Origin: Progne subis subis
Taxonomy: Eukaryota; Chordata; Aves; Passeriformes; Hirundinidae
Direction: 5' to 3'
DNA: 64,000 nt
NCBI GenBank assembly: GCA_022316685.1
Contig: JAKJHU010000026.1
Coordinates: 5,580,501 to 5,644,500 of the forward strand
Made by a program: the position numbers and the translations under genes. The notes below the pieces were generated by a model that saw only the letters and a program-made list of their open reading frames with translations, searched no databases and was not told the DNA's origin. Positions 24,086-35,829 of this stretch are shown piece after piece (the stretch's first letter is position 1; every line of letters starts with the position of its first letter).

Positions 24086-26590
24086 AGTTGTTATAAGGCA
24101 CAATCTGGTCTGCAGAAAAAAGCCTTTTAAATATCCAACACACTTTTGATTCAAAACAGCTCTTATTATATCAGTAACATAAAAGAACATCAAGTTCTTT
24201 CTTCCATCTTTATTGTTGGGCTTTCTACCATGCTGTGGTAAGACAGCACCACATTGTGCTGTTTTTCATGAGAAGAAATAGTACCCATGATTAAAGCCCT
24301 GTGGTCACAGTACACTGCTAGTTTTAAGCACAAGTCAGATAGAGAAATAATTGCTATTTATGTTTGTGTTTATGTTAATGAATAAAACATACACATACAA
24401 AATCTCATGGCTTTGTTTAGGAGCAGTGATTTCATACAGAAGTAATGAGGATTGCATCTCAATATGTGGTACTTGTATGACAGCCAGTTGGTAACTTACT
24501 ATTCCTTTGAATTTTCCTATTCAAGGTGCATAGGTATGGCACTGCAAAATTCTGCATTACACAATGATAGAAGATCAACAATTTGCTATCAGACTACAAA
24601 TGCCTATCAGATCTTCAAGAAAATATAAAACATATTAGCATTATTTTAAAGTGAATATTTGTTTCATGCATAAATAGAGAAGTAGTTATCAGTAAAATCT
24701 ATGTAATTTAGGTTTTTTGCTTCTGATTTCAAATAGATGGTTTATTGATTAGTCAATTTGCTCATAGGCAAGAATTTCCATGATAATGTCTCAGAATAAG
24801 GGTACGCAGATCTATATAATGAACCATTTAGTTCATTAAGTGCTGTGAGACTGGGACCTCATCTATATGCTATGGTTTTGATATTACAGGCTGTAAGGCA
24901 AATTTCAGGATAAATGTGTAAACAAGCTGGTTCAGGTACTGACAGTAGCATCTGAAGCAGAAAAGATCTGCTTCATATTTCTTTACATTTAACTTTGGTA
25001 CTAGGTTTTCTAAGGGTAAAATACACCATGTGTCTATTTTATGGGTCAATTTTGCTACCTAAATGCATCTGAGGATCAATTTTTCAAAGGGGTTTCATTA
25101 AGTGATAGGCTTCCCATTTACTCTGAGCTGGAAGGTACCTGTATAAATCCTTCTATGTAGGTACTAAAGTGCTTTTGAAACTGGTCAGCATGAGACAGCC
25201 AAAATGCCTTGATCATTTTGTGCTTTAATACTAATTTTTATCTTAAATTTCTTCAATAATTATATTCACAATTATTTTTCAAAAGCTGTAGACCTTCTTG
25301 GTGAAAGAACAGCCCTTACATATCTTCTGATGAAGGTCAGCATAGAAAATAATTTTTAATGTAGGACTTAATGGTGCAAAAATCACTGAATGTGGTCAGA
25401 AAGTCTGCAGGTACCACCACTGGCTGGGATAACTTTTTCACTGATTTTTGAGTCATTTTTCTGTACTTAATTTACCCACTTTTACTGGAAATCTTAAAAG
25501 TAATCACAGCTCAAGGCTAGCTGCCAAACAGATTGAAAACGGAGCTTATTTCACTGCACCCTTTCTGTAGACTGATTGCTCTTCTGCTATACATCCACCT
25601 CTATATTAAATAGTCCAGAACAGCTGCTAAAGTTCTAGTGTCTATTATACACACTACTTTCCTAGATATCCTCTGTGCAAGCCCAATCTTTTATTAAAAA
25701 CATCCTATAATAACCTTCTTCCTCACAGAGCACTACCGAATCATTCTCTATGACAAACTATTCATAAAACAAGATGCAAGTTTCTACATGGTTCAGTTGA
25801 GTCTACTTATTCTCAATACTTCCAAAGCTGTATACAGAGACTTATTACACCTAATAACATTTTTTTGGTGGTCCCTAATACATACAGTGTGGGTTTACTT
25901 TCTCCTGCATCACTATAACATTGAATATTTTCATTTAACTTTCTGGAGTGAAGCACGAGTGACAAGACTTGACTGCAGGTTCTCTTCTTTCTTGGATTTC
26001 TAATAATTTCAAGTCTGTCACTACCCAGTGAGGCTAGATTTTCACAGATGTCAATTAGTTTTCCTGAAACACTAATATTTCACCTCTAGAAGCTTCATCT
26101 TCTAGCTAAAAGTCCATACAGAATTGTACGGATTGCACAGAATCCTACTGGTCAAATTCTTAACACTTCCTAATGTAACGAAAGTTATAGGGAAGTAGCT
26201 TCTTTTCCCAATATATACAGAGAAAATATTTAAGTCCTAAAACTGGAAAGTTAAAAAAAAAAGTGTTATTTTACAGAAGAGTATATGCAAGTGCATATAT
26301 CTATATCTGTATATATATGAATATTTTTGTAAGAATAAGAATATTTTTAAGCATAATTTCACAGATAGCAGAAAGATATGCAGAAGGAATATGAAAATTA
26401 GTAGACTAAGAAACAAGTGGTTCCTAATTTGAAGGTAGTACCTTCATGTTTCACATGATGTTTCACATCACAAAGTCATGTTTCCATGATTTTGTGATTC
26501 AGTTCTAGGGCCAGGAGCTAAATTGAGTGCACACTGACTGTGCACCAAGTCTGCCACCTCATTGCTTCATTCTGGAACCCATATTTGTGC
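24086..26590. other. Gene-free AT-rich stretch
   Basis: No gene, RNA gene or mobile element recognised. Confidence 0.5.
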
Positions 26591-27452
26591 TGTTGCCTTT
26601 TGCCCAACCTGGAAATGAAACTTGAGATAATTTTAGTAAGGAGGTAATATGAAAAGGTATCTTTATTTGAAGGCCTTCAGGACCAGTTATGGAAGGATGT
26701 CCACAAAACCCTACCCTCCATCCCCAGGTGTTGTATTTCTTTATGAGACTAGACGACTGCCGATGGCAAAAGGAAAGAGTCTGCTCTCTATCACCGGGTG
26801 GGATATAACAGCTTTATTATTGAGTCCTGCCCTGCTTGCTGGAGCCCTTCCCAGTGGCTTGCAGGTGCCAGAGAGCCCATGTTGGGGCTTTTTTTCCCAG
26901 GGAGCAGGGCCCAGAGGCAGGGAAAAACCACTACCCAATCAGGGATAAAGTGGGTGGGGAACAGAGTTGGGTTACATTTCAGTGTGGGGGATGGGCACTG
27001 CTGGGCAAGGACAGACCACTTGATACAGAGAAAAAACATTACCAATCCGGTGAAACACAATATAAACTCAATTAATGCATTACAACACCCAAGGGTGAGT
27101 ACATTTTTATAAGTTTTAGGAAATTAGCATAATTAATAAAAAGTGCCAAGTAGGAGCACAAGTGGTGATGCAATTCTCCCACAGGGAGGGGAAGGCCCCT
27201 TCTCTGGAGCCCTCCCTTCAGCACTAGTTGTACTTTGTCCATGAAAATGTATCTCAAAGAGATGTTTTTTGGCCTTGATTCCCGGGGACCAAGAGCTTTG
27301 GAATTTGTTTTGTCTTTCTGCCTAGGGAAAAGCCATGGAAAAGTACTGAGAAAACTAAATACTAATGCAATCAGTGACAGAGTTACAAATATATGTGCAA
27401 AGAATACAGAGAACATATATAAGAAAAAAAGACATGACCCAAACTGGCATCA
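26591..27452 (-). mobile_element. Probable LTR related to the 55-kb copy, minus strand
   Basis: It shares with the element at 55002-55438 the motif TTTATT-GAAGGCC-TCCAGGA (here 26661-26682) and a block ATTTGTTTTGTCT near the other end (27306-27318). The proposed ends TGTTGCCTTT and CTGGCATCA are near-mirror images like the perfect ends of the 55-kb copy. The flanks GTGC (26587-26590) and GTGA (27453-27456) could be an eroded 4-bp duplication. AATAAA occurs twice on the minus strand (complements at about 26660 and 26813). It is about twice as long as the 55-kb copy, so it may include an extra segment or a second insertion. The 89- to 114-codon frames here are not genes. Confidence 0.5.
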
Positions 27453-27916
27453 GTGACACAGACAGGAACTCAGCCTACTAGGAAGGACCAAGATAATTAG
27501 ACAGTATGGTTTACTGATGCTGTCTCATACCCAGTCATCTCAGACAATCTGCAATAATCTATACAGATCTGTGCAGGTATTATCTGTATATTATTAACTC
27601 CAGTAAAGCATAGCATTTCTTTTTGTTCATATTTAAATTATTCAATGCTTAGTACTGAGAAAACACTGAAGTTTAGGTACTAATCTGGCATGATCATTTC
27701 TGGCATTTCCAATCATTTAGACTGGAAAAAACCTTTTAATATAATTGGATTCAGCCATGTCTAAATAGACTAAATTGTGTGCTAATGAAATGTAACCACT
27801 CTACCCCTTTGTATCCTGATAAAGATTTTAATATACTTCTGAGCTGAGAAATAAACTGCCTGTGAACTACAGTGGAGGTAGAGGACTCCTGAAATTCCAT
27901 CTTCAATAGTTTCTGT
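27453..27916. other. Nothing recognised
   Basis: AT-rich sequence without features before the GATA microsatellite. Confidence 0.5.
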
Positions 27917-27997
27917 TTATCTATATCTGTATCTATATGTATCTATCTATCTATCTGTCTATCTATCTATCTATCTATCTATCTACCCATCTATATC
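27917..27997. repeat. (ATCT)n / GATA microsatellite
   Basis: About 80 bases of TATC units with a few TATATC, CTGT and ACCC interruptions. Confidence 0.96.
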
Positions 27998-28104
27998 TTA
28001 GGATAGACTTCAGCCAAAATACTAAAATGTCAATGATATGATTCAAATTGCAAATACCTAAGCTACTGGACACTTAGGATACTTAGGATGGCTGTACATC
28101 AGAA

Positions 28105-28107
<3 letters not shown>

Positions 28108-28153
<46 letters not shown>
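28108..28153. repeat. Poly(T) run of 46
   Basis: Uninterrupted T run. No retroelement body is recognisable to its right (minus-strand reading), so a processed insertion cannot be shown. Confidence 0.95.
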
Positions 28154-31100
28154 CATAAACAAAATTACTCTTATTGTCACAGCAGGTTCTCAGCAAACAG
28201 GTGAATTTGATCCTATCCTAAAAGACGCCACACAATCAAATTCAAGAATAACAGCAGTAACGTTACATATAGATTCAATAGTAGGGCTGAAGAAATCCCC
28301 AGACTTCTAGATCTCAGAAGAAAACATCTGTAAACTTGTCCTTTCTCACAAGTGGTTGCTATCAGGCTTTCATATGCACAGATTCTAGTCAGACCTTTAT
28401 TCTGACAATATATGCCATTTGAACTAGACAGATTTCATGTAAGTGTTCTAAGTTAAATTCTGCTCTTTTTCTCTAAGCTTCTACCCTGTGTATACTGCTG
28501 AGCTATATGCAGGTAACCCATCTGTAGATTTGTAAATTTCCTTTCTGATGTGTCAGATCAATGTATTCAGTGGTTTGTAGCACAAACATTTGCCTACCTC
28601 TTCCCCAGCCCTGCTGTAGACAAGCATGGCCTACACTGCTTTCTGAATCTAGTTCCCATAGGAACTCTCTACACTTGCATCACTAAGCATTCCTGGATGA
28701 AGCTGTTCCCCTTCCCAAGACCTTTTTCTGCTTCTACCCTTTATAACGCCCCTGAGTTTTCAATGTTCTCAGCAACTCCACCTCTGACTTCTTCAGGTAA
28801 CAGAGAGTAGGCCATTACTTGCTGTCTCTGTGCAAGCCTTACTTTGGTTTGGACATCTGATTTATCACACCTGGACTGGGACTTGCTACACCAGTCTCAC
28901 AGCCGGGCCCAGAGAAGACAAGAGGAAACGCACTCGGCAAGGTGTCACCAGACTGCTTAATTTATCACATCAGCAAAATTACTCTTACAATGGGAAAAAA
29001 AAAGGCAAAAATAGGCTGAATGGCTACTGGGCTTCTTTGCTGTAAAAAAACCCCTAACAGCCAATAAAAGCAACAAGGATGCAATTCCGTCTCATCTCCA
29101 TTGGGCTGATTTCCTCAGTGTTTGGTCCAGTTGCTGTAGCTGGACTGACAGTCAATTAGAAGAAGGATGAAGCTATTTCAATGGTTCTATGAGCCAGGAA
29201 GGCTCAACTTCCAGAAATAGCCTTAATTTTCAGATTAGCAGTTATGTTTACATGGCCTGGAGGAGTCACAATGAAATAAGGCTCAGCTCTCCTACTGCCA
29301 GTGGATGAGGTGGTTCATGCCTGCTGTAACTCTGCCAGTTTTGGTATCTGGAGCCCTGTGTCTCTTCTGCCTGACATGCAATAAAATTTCTCAGGAAAAA
29401 AGACACGGAAGGGAGGATTCGCAGCAGCAAGTACTCAGGTGTACCAATTCTTACTCTTTCTTTGCTGTATGTCTTGCAAACATTGTCCTTGTGCCCACTC
29501 CTACACACACTCCCAAATTCACTGATGTGGTAGCTGTGCTTTGGTTATCCAGACAGAAATCTGACAGCAGATTAAGGAATGCTGCTGGGACATGGAAACT
29601 CTTATCTTCAACCATCTCAGCCATGACTAGGATTCTGCTGTTGCTGATTGGAGCTGTTGCCTTCACAAGTACAGCATGGGAACAATCTGTTTTTTCCTCT
29701 CATTCAAAGGGCCATCATATGGCTGGGGAGAGAAAGGTACACAGTATCACAGGAGTGATATGCCTATGTCTAGCTGTGTGTAAATGCCTACTGGAGCCTT
29801 TCCAGATGAGAAATTACTCTTCCTCATACACAATCACTTTTCTGGGCTCTTGATGGGTACAGATTTCAGCTATGAAATCTATACATGAAATCATGAGGGA
29901 GCAAGCAGTGCTCTGCTATGCAGACATAGGAAGCTGTAGGTGATGATGAATCACAGATGATGACTCAAGTAGCACAGCCCATTTTCAGTTCTATCTAAGG
30001 TGAATTATTATAAGTAACATTTTTCTCCTAGGTGTGCTCCAAATGCTGCTGGGAAGGGCAGAAAACTTGCCACTCTCTTTAGCCTTGGATCCTGCTCTGA
30101 TGGCTGTTGTGCTGAACCACTGACTGGAAGAGGCCTGACAGGTAGCTTCCTACTCCTGCAGCCAAGGCAGAAACTCAAAACAAGAGCAGCTGAAGTGTGC
30201 AATTCATGGCTGTCATCCTTTGGCAGGTGTGCTTGCCAAGAGTCAGGTGTACAGGTTTGTCTGAGGCAATGAAGTTCAAGTAGGAAGACTACAGACTTTG
30301 TGTGTGCAGTTTATGCATGGGAAGCTGCAGATAATGTGTGTCCTCTGTATCAGTTACTCCCTGATGCCTTTTGCTGATACTAGATCAGATTTTTTTTTAA
30401 ATTCTGTTTCAGGATAGTAATGGGCCAGCTTTGTTCACAGTCAGCAACTCTAGTAGAATCTTAGACTGAGGAGAAACTACATAAGATGCAAAATATCAGA
30501 AAATGGTTGCTTTCAAAAACATCTCAGAACAGCTAAGCTGATGGTGTCTATCACATACAGTCAAGAACATGAGCAATATAAGATTTGTTTACTGCCTCCT
30601 CCCCAGTACAGAAAACACACAATTTTATTTTATTTACTTTCTTAAACCATCTACTCTGTCCCTACATAGCTCTGGTCAGTAAAAATTGCCAAAATATGGT
30701 TTGATATTAAGAATTTTTCATCTTGTATTGTTACTTAGTTTAACTGTTTCTTAAGGGATCAATAGACATTAGTTTGATTATTCCTAAGAGTAGAAGAGTT
30801 GAAGATCTTTGAGATACAATAACTTTGAAAACACTTTTTTTGTACGATACCATGAACATGCCAAATGTCTTAGAAATATGTCTGGAAGGGCAAATAAACA
30901 ATTCTTTCAGCAGGCAAGCATTGGCAATATGAGCATTAAGTCCAGAACTTGGCCCTTCTGTACCTTCCTAGCTGCAGCTGGAAGGAAAATCAGATGAATA
31001 ACGCCTGACGTGAATTCATGGTGATGAGAACATGAACACTGAGAGCATATAATAATCTCAAGGAAGAAAATTATATCCCTTTTTTGCCCTTGTAAACATA

Positions 31101-31875
31101 TAGAGCAGAGACATAAGTTCAGTTCATCTCACTTTAAAGGTTAGAGCGGGATGCAAATACAATGGGATCCTGTTATTCAAACAATTTACCACATCTAAAT
31201 CACACTTATATTTTATTTTTTGGTGCCAAATGTATTGTACAGCATATTTCAAGAGCATGCATTCTTTGCAGTTTTTTCAAGTGAAAGATGTACTTATAAT
31301 AAGGTATGGAGTAAAGTATCATCATTTTTAAAATATACAAAGAGTTTTGTTAAGTTCAAGTGGCTGCAAAACTTTTATGAAATACATATTTATGTTTGCT
31401 ATATCCCTTATAGGAAATGTAATTTATCTTGTCATGACTTGCGCTATACTTTGCTTTGCTAGTGGCAATGCTGTTAATGCTGGTGCTAACTATTAGATAG
31501 TCTGTTTAAAATGACATGACTATTACATTTCAATCAAAATGAAGATTAATCACAAGAAATCAGTTAATTCAGCTTTATTTTAAATTGTATTTGATTATGT
31601 CATAATCAATTTGTTTCTAATAAACATAGAAACCCACATTATTTTACCCCTAAATTTATATTCCCAACTGTCTGTTTATATTAAAGTGAATGATGGATTT
31701 AGACTGTAATTATAATAACTGTCATAAGACAGAATACACATGCTGTTCACAAAGAGAGAGCATTGAGAGGCGACTCTGTTTTGCAGATACCATTAATTGT
31801 AAGAGAAATGTTGTCTTGTTAGATTGTTTAATTTATTAAAATCTTTTCTTCCTAATAACAGTTATCCCATAGGAA
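28154..31875. other. Gene-free stretch, somewhat less AT-rich
   Basis: No recognised gene, but 28.5-30.3 kb is more GC-balanced than its surroundings and includes the longest open frame that a repeat does not explain (29305-29853, separate entry). It could hold an old unrecognised repeat or transcribed non-coding DNA. 30.3-31.9 kb is plain AT-rich DNA. Confidence 0.4.
29305..29853 (+). other. Unassigned 182-codon open frame
   Basis: ATG to stop, 182 codons. The N-terminus is hydrophobic (LPVLVSGALCLFCLTC, about residues 10-25). A second hydrophobic patch, ILLLLIGAVAFTSTAW, lies at about 110-125. I recognise no domain. There is no visible promoter, and codon use looks no different from the surrounding DNA. 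It lies in a more GC-balanced patch where stops are rarer. Chance, or the remnant of an unknown repeat, is more likely than a gene. Confidence 0.12.
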
Positions 31876-32463
31876 AAAAGTAAAAAACAGAAAAGAGGGA
31901 GATGGAGAGGGGAGAGGGAAGAGAGAATAGGGAAGAGGGGAGAGGGGAGAGGGGAGAGAGGAGAGGGGAGAGGGGAGAGGGGAGAGAGGAGAGGGGAGAA
32001 GGGAGAGGGAGAGGACAGGAGAGAACAGGAGAGGACAGGAGAAGATGGGAGAGGGAGAGGACAGGAGAGGACAGGAGAAGAAAAAGAAAAAAAGAAAAAA
32101 AAAGAAAAGGAAGAAAATAAAAAAAAAGAAAAAGAAAAAGAAAAAGAAAAAGAAAAAGAAAAAGAAAAAGAAAAAGAAAAAGAAAAAGAAAAAGAAAAGA
32201 GAAAAAAAAAAGAAAAGGAAGAAAAGAAAAAAAGAAAAAGAAGAAAAAGAAAAAAAGAAAAAGAAAAAAGAAAAAAGATACAAAGAGAAAAAGAAAAAGG
32301 AAGAAGAAAAAAGAAAAAAGAAAAAAGGAAAAGGAAAAGAGAAAGAGAAAGGGAAAGGGAAGGAAAAGAAAAGAAAAGAAAAGAAAAGAAAAGAAAAGAA
32401 AAGAAAAGAAAAGAAAAGAAAAGAAAAGAAAAGAAAAGAAAAGAAAAGAAAAGAAAAGAAAAG

Positions 32464-32494
<31 letters not shown>

Positions 32495-32517
32495 GAAAGA
32501 AAAGAAAAGAAAAGAGG
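31876..32517 (+). repeat. Large homopurine tract (GAGAGGG)n, (GAAAAA)n, (GAAAA)n
   Basis: About 640 bases almost purely A and G on the plus strand. Sub-blocks in order: GAGAGGGG-type units (about 31904-32015), GGACAGGAGA units (about 32016-32080), GAAAAA units (about 32120-32196), mixed A/G, then about 25 copies of AAAAG (32363-32486). Two uninterrupted purine runs measure 160 nt (32119-32278) and 236 nt (32282-32517). The array has strong mirror symmetry, the requirement for intramolecular triplex (H-DNA). The 164-, 219- and 225-codon frames across it are artefacts of the repeat. Confidence 0.98.
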
Positions 32518-33319
32518 CCAATCAGACAAAATGTACTAACATTTTGGATAGCTCCCCCTTTGTTTTAATTTCTAAAAATTTATCCTGCAAAGTGACATCC
32601 AAGTCTGGATATCTCCCCCTTAGGAATGTGACTTTCAGCTTACCTAGGTGTACATTACTTGGAAAGGAGTTTCGATCGAACATTACACATGATCTGACAG
32701 GTATTTCCTAATTGAATTGTTCAGGTTGAAGCAATTACTTCTTAATGTGTTAGAAAAAAAATATACCATTACACATGGGATTTTAATAAGTAAAAAAGTA
32801 ATAAATAAGAAATTACTATCAGTCAAGCTCACATAATTAAATACAGAAAAACCTTAAAAGGAAGTTGTACAAAAACTTCTTAGTAGCTATTTTTTCTCTA
32901 TTGTTGTGCTCTTCTCTGTCCTTATAGGACAGAGAAGTGCAGGAAAAACAAATGCACCAGTAATAGGTCCTGGTAATTAATAGCAGATACCCTATCTAAA
33001 GACTTTTAATCTTGGAACTTACTCAAATAATAAGGTATATTTAGGATTAGATAAATGAACCACAGTAACTAGAGGTAACATATGCTGCAGGTTTACTCAA
33101 TCTCATTTGCATTTGTGGTCATGGTAAGAGCGAAGGACATGAAAAATTATATTTACTTGTACAAGGATGAACCATTTTCTGTGGAATTAATGTATTTTTT
33201 TCCTACGTTGTGAAAACACATCCCAGATTAGAATTTAAAAGGACAAATACGGAACTAAAAATAGAGGCAATGTTATATATATATGTATATATATATTTGT
33301 TCTAAAAACACAACATTAG
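32518..33319. other. Nothing recognised apart from one hairpin
   Basis: AT-rich DNA. A short TATATATG patch lies at about 33274-33297. Confidence 0.5.
32911..32937. repeat. Perfect 12-bp inverted repeat with 3-nt spacer
   Basis: CTTCTCTGTCCT (32911-32922), TAT, then the exact reverse complement AGGACAGAGAAG (32926-32937). The near-palindrome is GC-balanced and would make a stable hairpin. No T run follows on either side that would suggest a terminator-like element, and no known motif is recognised. Confidence 0.85.
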
Positions 33320-33436
33320 ATTAAACGGTTTTGGGTTAGGGTTTTGGGGTTTTTTAGTTTTTGGTGGGTTTTGTGGTGTTTGTAGTTTTTTGGGTTGGTG
33401 GGTTTTTTTGTGTTTTTGTTTGTTTGTTTGTTTTTA
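33320..33436. repeat. G/T-rich low-complexity tract
   Basis: TTTTGGG, GGTTTT and GTTT units on the plus strand. A single TTAGGG-like hexamer occurs at about 33337, but it is not a telomeric array. Confidence 0.9.
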
Positions 33437-33808
33437 ATAAATATAGAAAGCAAAGAACAAAGGTTTGTAATGATGAGAGACTCTTTTAAACCACTGTACC
33501 ACAGGCAGGAAATGAGAAATTTTTGGTAACAGAAAAAGCAAGTACCAGTGATAAAGGGAAACCTTAATTATCCAATACCTGTTAGAAAGTAACACAGACA
33601 CAATGCCTTACAGAAGTTAGAGAATACAATGGGGAGAATGTGAACTGGGAGGTCATTTAGGAAACAACTGTCTCCAGTCTCAAATACAACTGATAGGAGG
33701 TAGCTAAGGATTAGAAAATGTAAACTAGTAATGATGGTCACAGGAGGTTTAGGCTCAAAATTATAAAGAAAAAGAAAGGAAGAAAATCCCTGAAATAACA
33801 AGTTAATT

Positions 33809-33834
33809 GGGGGGGGTGGGGGGTGGGGGTGGGG
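33809..33834 (+). repeat. Strong G-quadruplex motif
   Basis: Four G runs of 8, 6, 5 and 4 separated by single T. Single-nucleotide loops predict a very stable parallel quadruplex. G/T-rich DNA continues to about 33880. Confidence 0.93.
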
Positions 33835-34189
33835 AGGATGTTTAAAGGTGGGGGTTTTTGGGTTTTTTGGGTTTTTTTTTCACAGAAGTTTACATCCAAT
33901 TTTGAGATCAGATGAATGGCATAACAAGATTTTATTTACCATCAAAAAATACCCTACCAAATAAGTCACAATTATTGAGAATAAATGGAAATTCCTAGAA
34001 ATGGAGAAACATCATAAATTATTATCGTAAAAGGTATTTAAATATATTTGGTACAATTAGTTGGAGCAGGATGAAGGAAAGGCATAAAAACTTGAACACT
34101 TAAAATAACCAAAGTAGTATCTGAATCAAAGTCATTACCTTTGAGATCTTGCCGAAGAGAAAGGGGGGGCTCTCTTCAGGGGACTGAAG

Positions 34190-34500
34190 CAGGGCAAGCC
34201 ATTACATTCCATGAGGAAAGGGAAAACTTGAGAAACCACTGACCAGTCACAGTACTTTCAGTATGTGCAAAGATACTGGGAGAATTTATTAAACAGCCAA
34301 TTTATAACCACTCTACAGGAGAATAAAAAGGTGATGGAAAACAACCAACACAGTTCTCTCAAGAGTAAATCATGTCAAAACAATCTAATTTCCTCCTTTG
34401 ACACAGTAACTTTCAGTATAATGGATAAGAAGGAAGTAGAAGATGAGATCGCTTTACTTTAATAAAGCTTTTTACAGAGTGCCACATGAGACCTCGCAGA
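34190..34500 (+). mobile_element. CR1 LINE fragment (N-terminal reverse transcriptase)
   Basis: The plus-strand frame at 34265-34462 reads YWENLLNSQF...NNQHSSLKSKSCQNNLIS, matching the CR1 pattern 'ILLEaI...SQHGFTKGKSCLTNLI', and continues toward the region where 'DFSKAFD' should be (here ALL-stop-stop-SFLQ). Catalytic aspartates are not preserved in a readable frame. It is an old, truncated copy with no 3' end visible. Confidence 0.65.
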
Positions 34501-35829
34501 GAAGCCAGAAAAATACAGCCCTATAGGCCCAGCTTGAACAAAAGATTTAAAGAATGTTGAGTACGTCTAAGACATCCTAACATAAGGGATTAAATTATTG
34601 CACAACACAGTATAAAAGCAAAACGTAGGCCTTGGTCTTCCTGAGCTCAACAACTAAACCATTTTCTGTTCATGTCCTCTGATTTCAGTGAAGGTGTTTG
34701 TTGAAGGTTTTGAACTTAGACTGAACTGAAAATGCATTTTACCGGTAATTACAAGGAGGCTGAGATTATTTTTTTGTAGTATCATAAAAATATAGTACCT
34801 AGATTTTTTGTATTAATTGTTAAGCAAGATTACTCATAACTAGCCATGAGTACTCATTACTCATAACCTAGCCATGATTAGCAATAGAATCCATTCAAGA
34901 ATAAGTTTAAAAATCCAATCTGAACTTGCTACATCACTAATGGGATCATAAAAGTCACAATTTGAAGGGCGCAATGTGATGTGGTAAAAGGTAATTTTGA
35001 CCAACCCAGTGGCGAACCATCAATGTAACTTCAGAATGGTAATCCAAAGGGGAAGATTCCTCCACTGACATATGTAATATGCTGAATATCAAAAAACTCT
35101 AGAACACTGGCTCCCACCAGCCAGTTTAATGTCATGCAACTTTAAAGGTTTTATAATTACTTTATGGCAGGAAAATAATTGATGTAAGTAGTGATCTAAC
35201 ATGTATGCTGCAACAGCCCTCTGGGTTATAGTGTAAATGATTATTACAGCAACTGATAATAACAATTTTGATCAACAGTCATACAAGGTAGAACTTAACA
35301 AGCCATAGCCCATTCCAAAAAAACAGGCCACCAAGTGTATCTGATAAGTTGATAATTACAGTTACTTAAGTCAAATATAATTAATCTAGCAAGAAGAAAG
35401 CAAAGACTCATGTTCTTGTGAACAGTCTGATAACCAGAGTTTAGTGGCATGAATAGAAGACGGTCAGTGAGGAGAAAGAGGAAGAAAACAGTATCAGAAC
35501 ATGAGAAGATTTGCAAATATCAAACATGGTAGAATGTGATATTTTATCCTTATCAATTAAGTTCTGAAACGTAAAACTTCACATAAGACAATGTTTTTTC
35601 GTGATATCTAAAACGATTGCAGTTCTGCCCAACCCCCTGAAATTTTTATTATTTGTAATTATATATTTTGTTATGTATTGGTTTTCTACTTTGAAATACA
35701 GTTGTGCTGTTAACACAAGGCCTAAGTGTTCAAAAGGGAAATACCGTCATTAAAATTCAGTTAGAAAAAGAGAACCCTTAACCATACAAACAGTATGTAT
35801 GCATATTTTTATACATATATACATATAAT
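34501..35829. other. Nothing recognised apart from one small duplication
   Basis: AT-rich DNA. A 21/22-nt direct repeat lies at 34829-34877 (separate entry). Confidence 0.5.
34829..34877. repeat. Short tandem duplication, 27-bp period
   Basis: ATTACTCATAACTAGCCATGA (34829-34849; 21 nt, differing from the second copy by one missing C) is repeated at 34856-34877. It is a single local duplication with no further copies. Confidence 0.85.

Noticed and set aside
31852..32539. Open frames of 164, 219 and 225 codons, the longest in the window
   Set aside because: They encode only Lys/Glu/Arg or Phe/Leu/Ser repeats and are direct products of the purine tract.
33320..33436. Possible interstitial telomeric repeat
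   Set aside because: Only one TTAGGG-like hexamer is present. The rest is irregular G/T-rich sequence.
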